Below, piece after piece: positions 36,120 to 44,042 of a DNA stretch of 64,000 nucleotides; positions within the stretch are counted from its first letter, which is position 1, and each line of letters starts with the position of its first letter. The notes under the pieces are model-generated. The model was not told where the DNA came from, made no database searches, and saw nothing but the letters and a program-made list of their open reading frames with translations. The stretch is from assembly GCF_006714895.1 (NCBI RefSeq), contig NZ_VFME01000001.1, positions 2,108,001 to 2,172,000 of the forward strand, given 5' to 3'. The position numbers and the translations under genes are program-made. Source of the stretch: Gramella sp. Hel_I_59 (lineage in GTDB: Bacteria; Bacteroidota; Bacteroidia; Flavobacteriales; Flavobacteriaceae).

Positions 36120-36434
36120 TTATTTCCAAAGTTGCTTTTTATCTTTTTCCATGATCTCTTTGATCTTACGCTCTTCCCATGATTTTCCGAAGATAAAATT
36201 TGGTCCGAAAACGCTCGCCCAATGAGCGAATAAACCTATCCCCCAAAAGAATAGTGTAGAATAGTTCTGCCACCTGGTAAGTCCCTCTTCTAAACCTGTC
36301 TGGCGTGTACTTACCACAAAAATGGCTATGTTCACGAATACATACACGATAAGGTGGACGTAAAAACCTTTAATATCTTTGATCCTTTTCTGTGCCTGCC
36401 TGTAGCGCATATCTTTTCTATAATCGATTTCCAT
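36120..36434 (-). CDS. 2TM-domain membrane protein
   Basis: A 104-residue protein made almost wholly of a 2TM domain: a short basic helix (AQKRIKDIKGFYVHLIVY), two membrane helices, and a conserved ending around FGKSWEERKIKEIM. It is clearly paralogous to the C-terminal extension of the adjacent kinase. Its ATG shares one base with the kinase stop (TAATG), and its own stop is 9 bases before the response regulator. It probably interacts with the kinase in the membrane; function is otherwise unknown. Confidence 0.85.
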   Translation of the reverse strand: MEIDYRKDMRYRQAQKRIKDIKGFYVHLIVYVFVNIAIFVVSTRQTGLEEGLTRWQNYSTLFFWGIGLFAHWASVFGPNFIFGKSWEERKIKEIMEKDKKQLWK

Positions 36435-37759
36435 TAGTTCCAGCTTTTATTCTGTTGTTGATCCTTTTTCATTAATTCCCTGATCTTACGCTCTTCCCAG
36501 TCAGATCCATAGCCAAATACTGAAAAACCGTGAATGGTCAATCCAATTCCCCATCCAAATAATGGAAACCAGAACCACTGGAAACCCCAGTAGGTAAAAT
36601 AATTTATAAATATTAGAAAAGGGATTACAACGCAGTAAGATATAAGGTTTCCATAAAATTCCTTGATCTCCTTTACTCTCTGTTTTGCCTTGAAATACGC
36701 ATTTTGTTCGTTGATAGTGGTCGAATCCATAATTGATATTTGTTTAGTTAGTATTGGAAGTTTCACCTTGAAGTGATCTTCATTTTGTTCGATTAATACT
36801 TTTCGTTCGGTCACTACATCATAGCGGTTCACGATATTCTGAAGCCCTACGCCTTTTCGATCGCCCAGAACTTCTTTTTTCTGAAAGTTGTTCTGTACAA
36901 TTAGGTAGCCGTTTTCTTCAGTAATTTTAATATGTAGAGGCCTGCTGTCACTTACCACGTTATGTTTGATGGTATTCTCTAGTAGCAGCTGTAATGATAA
37001 TGGGACAACTTTTGCTTCTTCTGAAGATAATTGCTCAGGAAATTCAAAGAAGATACTGTCTTCAAAACGCATTTCTAGCAATTTCATATAGGTCCTGGCA
37101 AATTTCAGTTCTTCTGAAAGTGGCACCAGATCTTTATCCTTCTGTTCCAGCACATATCGGTAGACTTTCGAAAGTGAGGTAGTAAAACGTTGTGCCTGGT
37201 ATGGGTTTTCATCTATTAGGGAAGCAAGCACATTCAGACTATTAAAGAGAAAATGTGGATCTAATTGATTCTTTAATGCATCAAATTTAGCTGAAGCTGT
37301 TCCTGCTATGATCTTTTGCTCCTTTACTCTCTTCTCCTGAAGTGCTTTATAAAAATAGATAAGATGAAAAACGAGGGTAACAATGGTGGTGAATAGTAGC
37401 GGAAAGAAATAATAGCTCAGACTTTCATTCTCGAGAAACTCCGGTATTGGCTGTTTTCCAAAAACTGTTTTATCAATTAGTCTGCATAGAAAATATCCCA
37501 GTAAGGTCAATATAATCGAACCGGAAGAAGCTATAAAAGCCCTTTTGAGTCCGGCGTCTTTCCAACCTACCTTTTTATTAAAGTAATAGAAGTAAAGTAT
37601 ATTAATTGAAGTAAGAACAAATGAATAGAAGAAATACGTGGCCAGGTTCTCCCAGTCGGCAAGTGCTATAAAGTTAAATCCATTAAATGTAGCATCCAGT
37701 AGAGCAATGACTAAACTCACAATAACACTGATCTTTAATATTTTTAATAAGTTCTTCAT
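36434..37759 (-). CDS. LytS/YehU-type sensor kinase fused to a C-terminal 2TM domain
   Basis: The 441-residue protein has about four N-terminal membrane helices, then a His_kinase domain with the phosphorylation motif LDPHFLFNSLNVLASL near residue 168, a short ATPase domain (LLLENTIKHNVVS, GVGLQNIVNRY) ending near residue 345, and a C-terminal 2TM domain (AKQRVKEIKEFYGN ... GSDWEERKIRELM). The 2TM part begins with an in-frame ATG at 36730 and duplicates the next gene. It senses an unknown envelope signal and should phosphorylate the LytTR regulator. A tandem LytTR site lies 58-87 bases upstream of the start. Confidence 0.92.
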   Translation of the reverse strand: MKNLLKILKISVIVSLVIALLDATFNGFNFIALADWENLATYFFYSFVLTSINILYFYYFNKKVGWKDAGLKRAFIASSGSIILTLLGYFLCRLIDKTVFGKQPIPEFLENESLSYYFFPLLFTTIVTLVFHLIYFYKALQEKRVKEQKIIAGTASAKFDALKNQLDPHFLFNSLNVLASLIDENPYQAQRFTTSLSKVYRYVLEQKDKDLVPLSEELKFARTYMKLLEMRFEDSIFFEFPEQLSSEEAKVVPLSLQLLLENTIKHNVVSDSRPLHIKITEENGYLIVQNNFQKKEVLGDRKGVGLQNIVNRYDVVTERKVLIEQNEDHFKVKLPILTKQISIMDSTTINEQNAYFKAKQRVKEIKEFYGNLISYCVVIPFLIFINYFTYWGFQWFWFPLFGWGIGLTIHGFSVFGYGSDWEERKIRELMKKDQQQNKSWN

Positions 37760-37816
37760 TTGTGTAATTCTATGTCAAAGATGTACTCTTTCTGTCTTTT
37801 CCTGAAAGTTTTGTAA

Positions 37817-37846
37817 CTGAACTGTCATTTCTTCTAGCTGAACTGT
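37817..37846 (-). promoter_or_regulatory. Tandem LytTR binding site upstream of kinase operon
   Basis: On the minus strand two perfect copies of ACAGTTCAG are separated by 12 bases (37838-37846 and 37817-37825; period 21). Each fits the LytTR half-site pattern (A/T)(A/C)(C/A)GTTN(A/G)(T/G), and the 12-13-base spacing is the standard one. Similarity extends beyond the half-sites. It lies between the kinase operon and the hemerythrin gene and could control either. Confidence 0.75.
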
Positions 37847-37933
37847 TAGTTGCATACCCAATGTATTCGGTAAATTAGAAAATCTTTAACATAAAAATGA
37901 ATATCTTGGAAACAAATCATAAAATTCAAACAC

Positions 37934-38368
37934 ATGACAATTTTTGAAGCATTAAGACAGGAGCACGAAATACAGCGTGACCTGATCGACAAGCTTATAA
38001 AAACCGAAGGAAAAACTGAAGAAAGAAAAAAGATCTTTGAAGATCTTAAACATGAATTAAAAATTCATGAGGATGCTGAAGAGCGCCATTTTTATATTCC
38101 GCTAATGGAAAAGGACATGACCCAGGAAAAGGCAAGACATAGTGTTGCAGAGCATCACGAGATGGATGAACTAGTGGAACAACTTGAAGATACCGAGATG
38201 GATGCTTCCAATTGGCTGAAGATCGCCAAAGATCTGGAACATCAATTGATCCACCATCTTGATGAAGAAGAGCAGGAAGTTTTTCAGTTAGCAGGTAAAG
38301 TACTTACCGATAATCAAAAAACTTCGTTAGCTTCAGATTATAATAAGGAAATTAAGGAAAGAAGATAA
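37934..38368 (+). CDS. Hemerythrin-like domain protein
   Basis: A 144-residue four-helix protein with the hemerythrin metal ligands in order: LRQEHEIQRDL, HEDAEERHFYIPL, AEHHEMDEL and HQLIHHLDEEEQEVF. These His and Glu residues bind a di-iron centre for oxygen, nitric oxide or iron sensing and storage. No signal, so cytoplasmic. It is single, ends at a terminator, and is divergent from the LytTR kinase operon, sharing the region with the tandem LytTR site. Confidence 0.9.
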   Translation: MTIFEALRQEHEIQRDLIDKLIKTEGKTEERKKIFEDLKHELKIHEDAEERHFYIPLMEKDMTQEKARHSVAEHHEMDELVEQLEDTEMDASNWLKIAKDLEHQLIHHLDEEEQEVFQLAGKVLTDNQKTSLASDYNKEIKERR

Positions 38369-38372
38369 ATTA

Positions 38373-38404
38373 AAAAAAGGCCGTCATACGACGGCCTTTT
38401 TTTT
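38373..38404. terminator. Bidirectional terminator between hemerythrin and NADH dehydrogenase genes
   Basis: AAGGCCGTC and GACGGCCTT form a 9-bp GC-rich stem with a 4-base loop, flanked by A7 on one side and T8 on the other, so it works for both convergent genes. Confidence 0.9.
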
Positions 38405-39710
38405 ATGCTTTATCCTTATCCATAGACATTCGTTCTTCATGACCTTTAAAAGGTCTTATGATCAATCTCGCAGCCTTGTCAAAATTCACGTAATTATATA
38501 GCCAGTTAAAGAAAGTAACGGCTCGGTTACGGAAACCTACCAGAAACCAAAGGTGCACGAACATCCAGACGAACCAGGCAAAGAAGCCTGAAAATTTCCA
38601 TTTATGCAGGTCTACTACTGCCCTGTTTCTACCAACAGTAGCCATAGTTCCCTTATCAAAATAATCAAAAGCTTCCAGAGGCTCTCCTTTGATTAATCTT
38701 TTTATGTTTTTAGCTAGATGTTTCCCTTGCTGTATAGCAGGTTGAGCCACCATAGGATGACCTCTCGGGAAGTCTTCGGTTGCCATTAAAGCAATATCAC
38801 CAATGGCGAAGATATTCTCATAACCATTGATCTGGTTAAAGGCATTAACCTCGTAACGGTTCGCTTTTTCGACCATGGCTGAAGCATTCAAACCTTCTAC
38901 AGGTGCTCCTGTCACTCCGGCAGACCAGATAAAAGTTTCCGTCTTAAGAGCCAGTTCAGTATTGGTTGTTACCAAATGACCGTCATAGTTTTCAACCATC
39001 GTATTCAGGTGTACTTTCACACCAAGTTCTTCCAGCATTTCCTGAGCCTTTTCAGAAGCATGTTCACTCATAGGAGGTAATACGCGTCCCATTCCTTCCA
39101 GAAGATGAATGTTCATTTCGTTTGGATCCAGATCAGGATAATCTTTGGGAACTATATGATTTCGAAGTTCTGCAATCGCACCGCTAAGCTCTACACCTGT
39201 AGGTCCTGCTCCGGCAAGCACAAAATTCAGTAATGATTTACGTTTTTCAGGATCATCTGTGATGGTAGCCTGCTCAAGATTTTCCAGGATAAGACTACGG
39301 ATATTCAGGGCCTGCGGTACAGTTTTCATCCACATCCCATGTTCTTCAATACTATCATTTCCGAAGAAATTAGTTTTTGAACCTGTCGCGATGACCAGAT
39401 AATCGTAGATAATATCACCAATACTTGTATGAACGGTATTTTTTTCCGCAGAAATTGATTTTACCTCCGTAAGTCTGAAAAAACAGCGATCACTGGAACG
39501 CGTAATTTTTCTTAATGGATAAGCAATCGAATCTGGTTCCAGTCCCGAAGTGGAAACCTGGTAAAGCAATGGCTGAAAGGTGTGATAATTATGGCGATCT
39601 AACAAGACCATTTGCACGTCTTGCTTCAATAAATTTCTTGCCAGTGCCAGCCCGGCGAAGCCACCGCCAACTACTACAACTCTAGGTAAATCAGACTTTG
39701 GAATAATCAT
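38403..39710 (-). CDS. ndh: Type II NADH dehydrogenase (NDH-2)
   Basis: The 435-residue flavoprotein has an N-terminal FAD motif VVGGGFAGLALA, the quinone-side motif FQPLLYQV typical of NDH-2, a second nucleotide motif VLAGAGPTGVELSG near residue 165, and FAIGDIAL for FAD. A C-terminal hydrophobic segment (FFAWFVWMFVHLWFLVGF) anchors it to the inner membrane. It passes electrons from NADH to the quinone pool without pumping protons. A -7 box (39728-39735) precedes the ATG; it is a single gene. Confidence 0.92.
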   Translation of the reverse strand: MIIPKSDLPRVVVVGGGFAGLALARNLLKQDVQMVLLDRHNYHTFQPLLYQVSTSGLEPDSIAYPLRKITRSSDRCFFRLTEVKSISAEKNTVHTSIGDIIYDYLVIATGSKTNFFGNDSIEEHGMWMKTVPQALNIRSLILENLEQATITDDPEKRKSLLNFVLAGAGPTGVELSGAIAELRNHIVPKDYPDLDPNEMNIHLLEGMGRVLPPMSEHASEKAQEMLEELGVKVHLNTMVENYDGHLVTTNTELALKTETFIWSAGVTGAPVEGLNASAMVEKANRYEVNAFNQINGYENIFAIGDIALMATEDFPRGHPMVAQPAIQQGKHLAKNIKRLIKGEPLEAFDYFDKGTMATVGRNRAVVDLHKWKFSGFFAWFVWMFVHLWFLVGFRNRAVTFFNWLYNYVNFDKAARLIIRPFKGHEERMSMDKDKA

Positions 39711-39727
39711 TTTCGGTTGGTTTTATT

Positions 39728-39735
39728 CAAATTTA
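39728..39735 (-). promoter_or_regulatory. Promoter -7 element for ndh
   Basis: Minus-strand TAAATTTG matches TAnnTTTG exactly, 18 bases before the ndh ATG, implying a short leader. No -33 TTTG is seen at the right distance. Confidence 0.45.
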
Positions 39736-39835
39736 AGATTCTTAGAAGCAAAGAAAGATGGATTAACTATAAATTAAAGATTTTTGTAACGCTACAGGCT
39801 TTTTATCTACCTATTAATGCTAACCAAGAAGATTC

Positions 39836-40330
39836 GTGAACAAAGACCTAGAACATCAGTTTGTAACAAACCTGGAGCAAAACCAGAACATTGCACACAA
39901 AATCTGCCGTATCTATACCAATGATCAGGAATCACATAATGATCTTTTTCAGGAAATTACGATACAGTTATGGAAAGCTTACCCCAAGTTCAGGGGAGAT
40001 TCAAAGTTTAGTACCTGGATGTACAGGGTTGCTTTGAATACAGCGATCACGCTCTACCGAAAAAAGAAGAAAAGTATACGAACCCAGGATTATGATAGTG
40101 TACACTTTAAAATAAAAACCGAAGCTTATGATGATACTGCGGAACAACATTTGAAACTAATGTATGATGCCATCAAACAATTGAACGATATCGACAAGGC
40201 ACTGGTCTTTCTTTATCTTGAAGATAAAAATTATGCCGAGATCTCTGAAACTCTTGGGATCACCGAAGTTAATGCACGTGTAAAAATGAATAGAGTGAAA
40301 ACGAAATTACAAAACATTATAAATCCTTGA
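39836..40330 (+). CDS. RNA polymerase sigma factor, ECF type
   Basis: A 164-residue sigma-70 family protein: region 2 at about residues 12-80 (CRIYTNDQESHNDLFQEITIQLWKAYPKFRG, STWMYRVALNTAI shown in short form) and region 4 at about 110-160 (LEDKNYAEISETLGITEVNARVKMNRVK). The start is GTG at 39836; no in-frame ATG lies upstream. It overlaps nothing and is followed 6 bases later by a membrane protein that may act as its anti-sigma factor. Regulon unknown. Confidence 0.9.
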   Translation: MNKDLEHQFVTNLEQNQNIAHKICRIYTNDQESHNDLFQEITIQLWKAYPKFRGDSKFSTWMYRVALNTAITLYRKKKKSIRTQDYDSVHFKIKTEAYDDTAEQHLKLMYDAIKQLNDIDKALVFLYLEDKNYAEISETLGITEVNARVKMNRVKTKLQNIINP

Positions 40331-40336
40331 TTGCGT

Positions 40337-40972
40337 ATGGATAATTTAGATCTATTAAAAAAGGATTGGAAGAAGCAGGAGAAGTCTATTCCCCAGCTGT
40401 CTTACGACGAGATATATAAGCTTATCTGGAAGCGTTCTTCTTCGATCGTGAAATGGATATTCTTTATAAGTATTATCGAGTTTGGACTTGGAGCAGCATT
40501 GAATATATTTGTCACAGATGATGAATACTGGGCTAAACTGGAAAAATATAATCTTACATTATTCTCAATTATAACGTATGTGGTTTCTTACCTAATCACA
40601 TTTTATTTTATCTATAAATTCTATAAAAATTACCGCGCGATTAATGCTACAGATAGTGCTGCAGTTTTAATGAAGACCATTTTAAAAGTTAGGAAAACCG
40701 TAAAATATTATATAGGCTTCATACTAATTTCCAGTGCTTTTGTTTTTATATTTTCCATTATAATCGTTTTTAGAACTCATGCAATGACCCCAGAAATTGC
40801 AGATCCAGATATGGCTTTCGATTGGAAGAATTGGGTACTATTTATTGGAGGGATTTTACTCCTACTTGCAGTCATACTCGGAGTGATCTGGTTGATCTAC
40901 ACGCTGGTGTACGGAATCCTGCTTCGAAGATTGCACCGAAATTACAAGGAATTGAAAAAGTTAGAAATGTAA
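40337..40972 (+). CDS. Four-helix membrane protein, possible anti-sigma partner
   Basis: About 211 residues, starting at the ATG at 40337 rather than the in-frame TTG at 40331. A soluble N-terminus of about 35 residues (LLKKDWKKQEKSIPQLSYDEIYKLI) is followed by roughly four membrane helices and a short basic C-terminus. No zinc motif is visible. Bacteroidota often pair an ECF sigma gene with such a protein, the N-terminal segment being the sigma-binding part; that role is inferred from gene order. Confidence 0.72.
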   Translation: MDNLDLLKKDWKKQEKSIPQLSYDEIYKLIWKRSSSIVKWIFFISIIEFGLGAALNIFVTDDEYWAKLEKYNLTLFSIITYVVSYLITFYFIYKFYKNYRAINATDSAAVLMKTILKVRKTVKYYIGFILISSAFVFIFSIIIVFRTHAMTPEIADPDMAFDWKNWVLFIGGILLLLAVILGVIWLIYTLVYGILLRRLHRNYKELKKLEM

Positions 40973-40976
40973 ATGT

Positions 40977-41006
40977 AAAAGCCGGAATCAATTCCGGCTT
41001 TTTTTA
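40977..41006. terminator. Bidirectional terminator
   Basis: AAGCCGGAAT and ATTCCGGCTT form a near-perfect inverted repeat with flanking A and T runs, between convergent genes. Confidence 0.88.
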
Positions 41007-41810
41007 TTAATATCCGAAACGTCTTTGTTCGTTCAGGTCTTCCATCGCCTGTATTTCTTCTGAAGGAATTACTTTCAGGAATGAAGGATGTTGTTCAATC
41101 GCATATTCCAGTTTCTTTACAATCTCTTCAATACTGTCATTCTCATAATCAAATTCCAGAGGTTCCTTAATCTGAAATGTTTGCAGTATCCCACGTTTTT
41201 TGATTCTAAGTCCTTTTTTATCAAATGATCTTCGGAAGCCATCGATCACAATCGGGATCACGATAGGTTTATGATTCTTAATGATATGAGCCGTTCCTTT
41301 ACGGATAGGTTTAAAAGGTTTCGTCGTTCCCTGCGGAAATGTGATCACCCACCCATCATCGAGTGCCGTACCAATATTCTGAGTATCGTTGGGATTGACA
41401 TCTCTTTTTACCTCCTGCCCTTTTGCTCTCCAGGTTCGTTCCACAGTGATCGCTCCGGCATAAGCCATAATTCTAGCGAGAAGTCCCGCTCGCATGGTTT
41501 CCTTAGCAGCTACATAATATATATTCATTTTGGGCTGCCAGATATACCCGACATTTTTAATGCTATCTACCCGCCCGCTTAAACTTGCGTTGAAGACATG
41601 GAACATTGCCGTAACATCTGCAAAATATGTTTGATGATTGGAAACAAAAAGCACGTTGGTATCTGGTAGATTCTTGATGATCTCAGAGCCTTCTATCTGC
41701 AATTCATTATATCCACGATAGCGTCGGTGAGTTAAAACACCGAAAATGCGAATAAGCCACTTCTTCAAGAACTGATAATGTCCAAACGGATTTTTCTTAA
41801 ACAATCCCAT
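41007..41810 (-). CDS. 1-acyl-glycerol-3-phosphate acyltransferase-family protein
   Basis: A 267-residue PlsC-like acyltransferase. The catalytic H-x4-D motif is NHQTYFAD near residue 59, and the substrate-binding block is FPQGTTKPF, a Gln-for-Glu variant of FPEGT. It would transfer an acyl chain onto a lysophospholipid or related acceptor at the inner membrane. The gene follows a Nudix gene with a 73-base gap, probably in one operon. The exact acyl acceptor is not visible. Confidence 0.88.
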   Translation of the reverse strand: MGLFKKNPFGHYQFLKKWLIRIFGVLTHRRYRGYNELQIEGSEIIKNLPDTNVLFVSNHQTYFADVTAMFHVFNASLSGRVDSIKNVGYIWQPKMNIYYVAAKETMRAGLLARIMAYAGAITVERTWRAKGQEVKRDVNPNDTQNIGTALDDGWVITFPQGTTKPFKPIRKGTAHIIKNHKPIVIPIVIDGFRRSFDKKGLRIKKRGILQTFQIKEPLEFDYENDSIEEIVKKLEYAIEQHPSFLKVIPSEEIQAMEDLNEQRRFGY

Positions 41811-41883
41811 GCTACTTATTTTTTCCTGTTGAAATTTTTAGATTTCCTTAACAAACCGGGCAAATATAGTAATATCTCTCAAA

Positions 41884-42522
41884 TTAAATCTTTAGCAACA
41901 TTTCTCGAACTTCGGCCAGGATCATTCCGGTGGCGCCCCATACTATTTTATCATTCAATTTATAGGCTGGCACTTCAATTTCAGTGGCATAAGAGGTACT
42001 CAGGGTTTCATTTATAAGATTATTATCGTTTAGGAATTCGCTTAAAAGCACCTCCATAATTTCTTCTACTTCAGATTCCTGCGGAATAAGTTCTGGAGTA
42101 TGATCCAGCATTCCTATGAATGGATGAACCCAGAAATTGGAAGGCGGAATGTATAACCTGGACAATTTTGCGATCACTTCTACTGAATTTTGTGGAACTC
42201 CTACCTCTTCTTCAGTTTCTCTCAAGGCGGTATGTTCCATATTTCTGTCTTCTGGTTCTACCCGACCACCTGGAAATCCTACCTGGTTGGAGTGCACTCC
42301 CTTATAGGTTTTTCTAAGGATCAATACCATCCGGGTTTTTTGCTGCAGGTCTGGATAGAATAAAGCCATCACTCCTGCTTCCTGAGGATTTAGCTGCTCC
42401 ATATCCAGCTCTTCCAATTCTTTTATTCTTATTATTGGAGCCAGTTTTCGATGCGCCTCCTCTCCCGGCAACGGCATTTTTTTTAACTTTGAAATCCTGT
42501 TTTTAAAATCTTTGAATTCCAT
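41884..42522 (-). CDS. Nudix hydrolase, probable CoA diphosphatase
   Basis: The 212-residue protein holds a Nudix box near residues 85-108: GGRVEPED, then ALRETEEEVGV, with the REXXEE metal-binding core intact. The surrounding LPGEEAHRKLAPI and GVHSNQVGFPGG segments fit the NudL/YeaB coenzyme A diphosphatase group, which splits CoA into 3',5'-ADP and phosphopantetheine. Its ATG shares the tetranucleotide CATG (42520-42523) with the ATG of the divergent cyclophilin gene, so no space remains for a normal intergenic promoter. Confidence 0.88.
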   Translation of the reverse strand: MEFKDFKNRISKLKKMPLPGEEAHRKLAPIIRIKELEELDMEQLNPQEAGVMALFYPDLQQKTRMVLILRKTYKGVHSNQVGFPGGRVEPEDRNMEHTALRETEEEVGVPQNSVEVIAKLSRLYIPPSNFWVHPFIGMLDHTPELIPQESEVEEIMEVLLSEFLNDNNLINETLSTSYATEIEVPAYKLNDKIVWGATGMILAEVREMLLKI

Positions 42523-43294
42523 GTTTAGAAAGTCTCTTTTACTAACAATTTTTTCAGTTCTCTTTTTCGCAAGTTGTGAAGATAAGCAAAGTTCCTCAGA
42601 AAAGTCGGCTAAACCTACTGCAGAAGAGCTTCAGCTTCAAAGAAAAAAAGACTCCACACAGCAGGCCAGAGATAGTATCTTGAAGGTTCGTAAAGCAGAA
42701 ATTAAAAAAGCAAACACTAAAACCGAATTCGAGAAGAATGACATGTATCCTATCGCGCAGGAAGAATTGATGCCAGTCTTACGCAAGTATGGTAATGAGC
42801 ATCCTGAAACTAGGATAAGGATCAAAACAAAATTCGGTAACATAGATGTTCAGTTATACCGCGATACTCCGTTGCATCGGGCAAACTTTATCATGCTTGC
42901 TAAAAATGACTATTTCGATAATACCTTTTTCCATAGGGTTGCACCGGGTTTCGTGATCCAAGGTGGTAATGCAGACAATCAGATCACCGCAGATAATCGT
43001 GGTGACGTGGGAGGTTATTTGATCCCAAGCGAGTACGAAGCAGGCCATCAACATAGCTACGGAGCATTTTCAGCAGCGAAATATGCCGAGCAGAACGTTA
43101 GCAAAGCCTCTTCCCCATTTGAGTTCTTTATCGTTATGAACAAAAATGGAACTCCGCATCTAAACAATGATCATACGGTTTTTGGTCGCGTAATAAGTGG
43201 TATGGATGTAGCTGAAAAGATTTCCCAGGTTGAAACCGGAGAATCTGAATGGCCTGTTAATAATATAGAAATGGATATTGAAGTTATGGAATAA
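42521..43294 (+). CDS. Cyclophilin-type peptidyl-prolyl isomerase lipoprotein
   Basis: About 257 residues starting at ATG 42521 (the in-frame TTG at 42512 lies inside the divergent gene). A lipoprotein signal ends in LFFASC. After a Lys/Glu-rich linker the cyclophilin domain begins near residue 100: TKFGNIDVQLYRDTPLHRANF, FFHRVAPGFVIQGGN, GYLIPSEY and FFIVMNKNGTPHLNNDHTVFGRV, shown here in parts. It catalyses proline cis-trans isomerisation in envelope protein folding. It ends directly against the convergent RDD stop with no gap. Confidence 0.9.
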   Translation: MFRKSLLLTIFSVLFFASCEDKQSSSEKSAKPTAEELQLQRKKDSTQQARDSILKVRKAEIKKANTKTEFEKNDMYPIAQEELMPVLRKYGNEHPETRIRIKTKFGNIDVQLYRDTPLHRANFIMLAKNDYFDNTFFHRVAPGFVIQGGNADNQITADNRGDVGGYLIPSEYEAGHQHSYGAFSAAKYAEQNVSKASSPFEFFIVMNKNGTPHLNNDHTVFGRVISGMDVAEKISQVETGESEWPVNNIEMDIEVME

Positions 43295-44008
43295 CTATCG
43301 ACTGGTGTAGTAATTATAGTCCGTCACCACTCTATCGAGGAATTCCATAGGTCTTTCTTCAAATTTTACATCCAGTAATTCAGCTACTTTTTTACTCAGG
43401 TTCAGAATGATATGGTGATGCCCTTCAGCTTTAGCATTTTGGTACAAATTCTTTATCTCCTGCACATCTTTATCTGAAAGTACGGTGACCTGCGGATATT
43501 TAGGAGTATAATCTTCTGAAAAACTAGCACCCAGCGTATGCTCAATACCGAATTTCTTTTTTTCAGTAATAACCGTTGTACCCGCCGCAAGATCTCCCAG
43601 TCGCTGCCCTTTTCCAGTAAATAAGATTGTTACTACCGCAACACCACCACTACTTGCCGAGATATCAATCAATCGAAGCAACCAGCGGGTTAGATAATTA
43701 GAAAAGGTAGGACGACTACCATCCTTGCGTACCACGCGGATATCAAGAATCGCCTTTCCCGGAGTCTGCCCGTTCCAGAAAGTTTCCCATAATAAATAGT
43801 ACAACATGGTGGGAAGCCCAAGAACTGTATAATACATCCACTGGTCTCCAGCTCCATTGGTCGCTCCTGCGATGAGCAGACCAGAAAGGATCATATAGAT
43901 CACGATAATAGCGAGATCAATAAAAAAAGCAAGGATCCTCTCACCCACTCCCGCAATATTGTGCTGAATATTGATATTTTGGGCAGTTTCGATTTGAAAA
44001 TTATCCAT
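43295..44008 (-). CDS. RDD-family membrane protein
   Basis: A 237-residue protein with an RDD domain: GERILAFFIDLAIIVIY near the start (Arg and Asp as in the family name), several membrane helices, a WNGQTPGKAILDIRVVRKDG loop, and LGDLAAGTTVI. The soluble C-terminal tail of about 80 residues is charged. It is divergent to SpoIIM with a 34-base gap; RDD proteins repeatedly accompany SpoIIM/MoxR/DUF58 clusters, possibly as transport or membrane-organisation factors. Confidence 0.9.
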   Translation of the reverse strand: MDNFQIETAQNINIQHNIAGVGERILAFFIDLAIIVIYMILSGLLIAGATNGAGDQWMYYTVLGLPTMLYYLLWETFWNGQTPGKAILDIRVVRKDGSRPTFSNYLTRWLLRLIDISASSGGVAVVTILFTGKGQRLGDLAAGTTVITEKKKFGIEHTLGASFSEDYTPKYPQVTVLSDKDVQEIKNLYQNAKAEGHHHIILNLSKKVAELLDVKFEERPMEFLDRVVTDYNYYTSR

Positions 44009-44042
44009 TAAATATGTTACTTTGGTTCAATTAAATCTAAGA

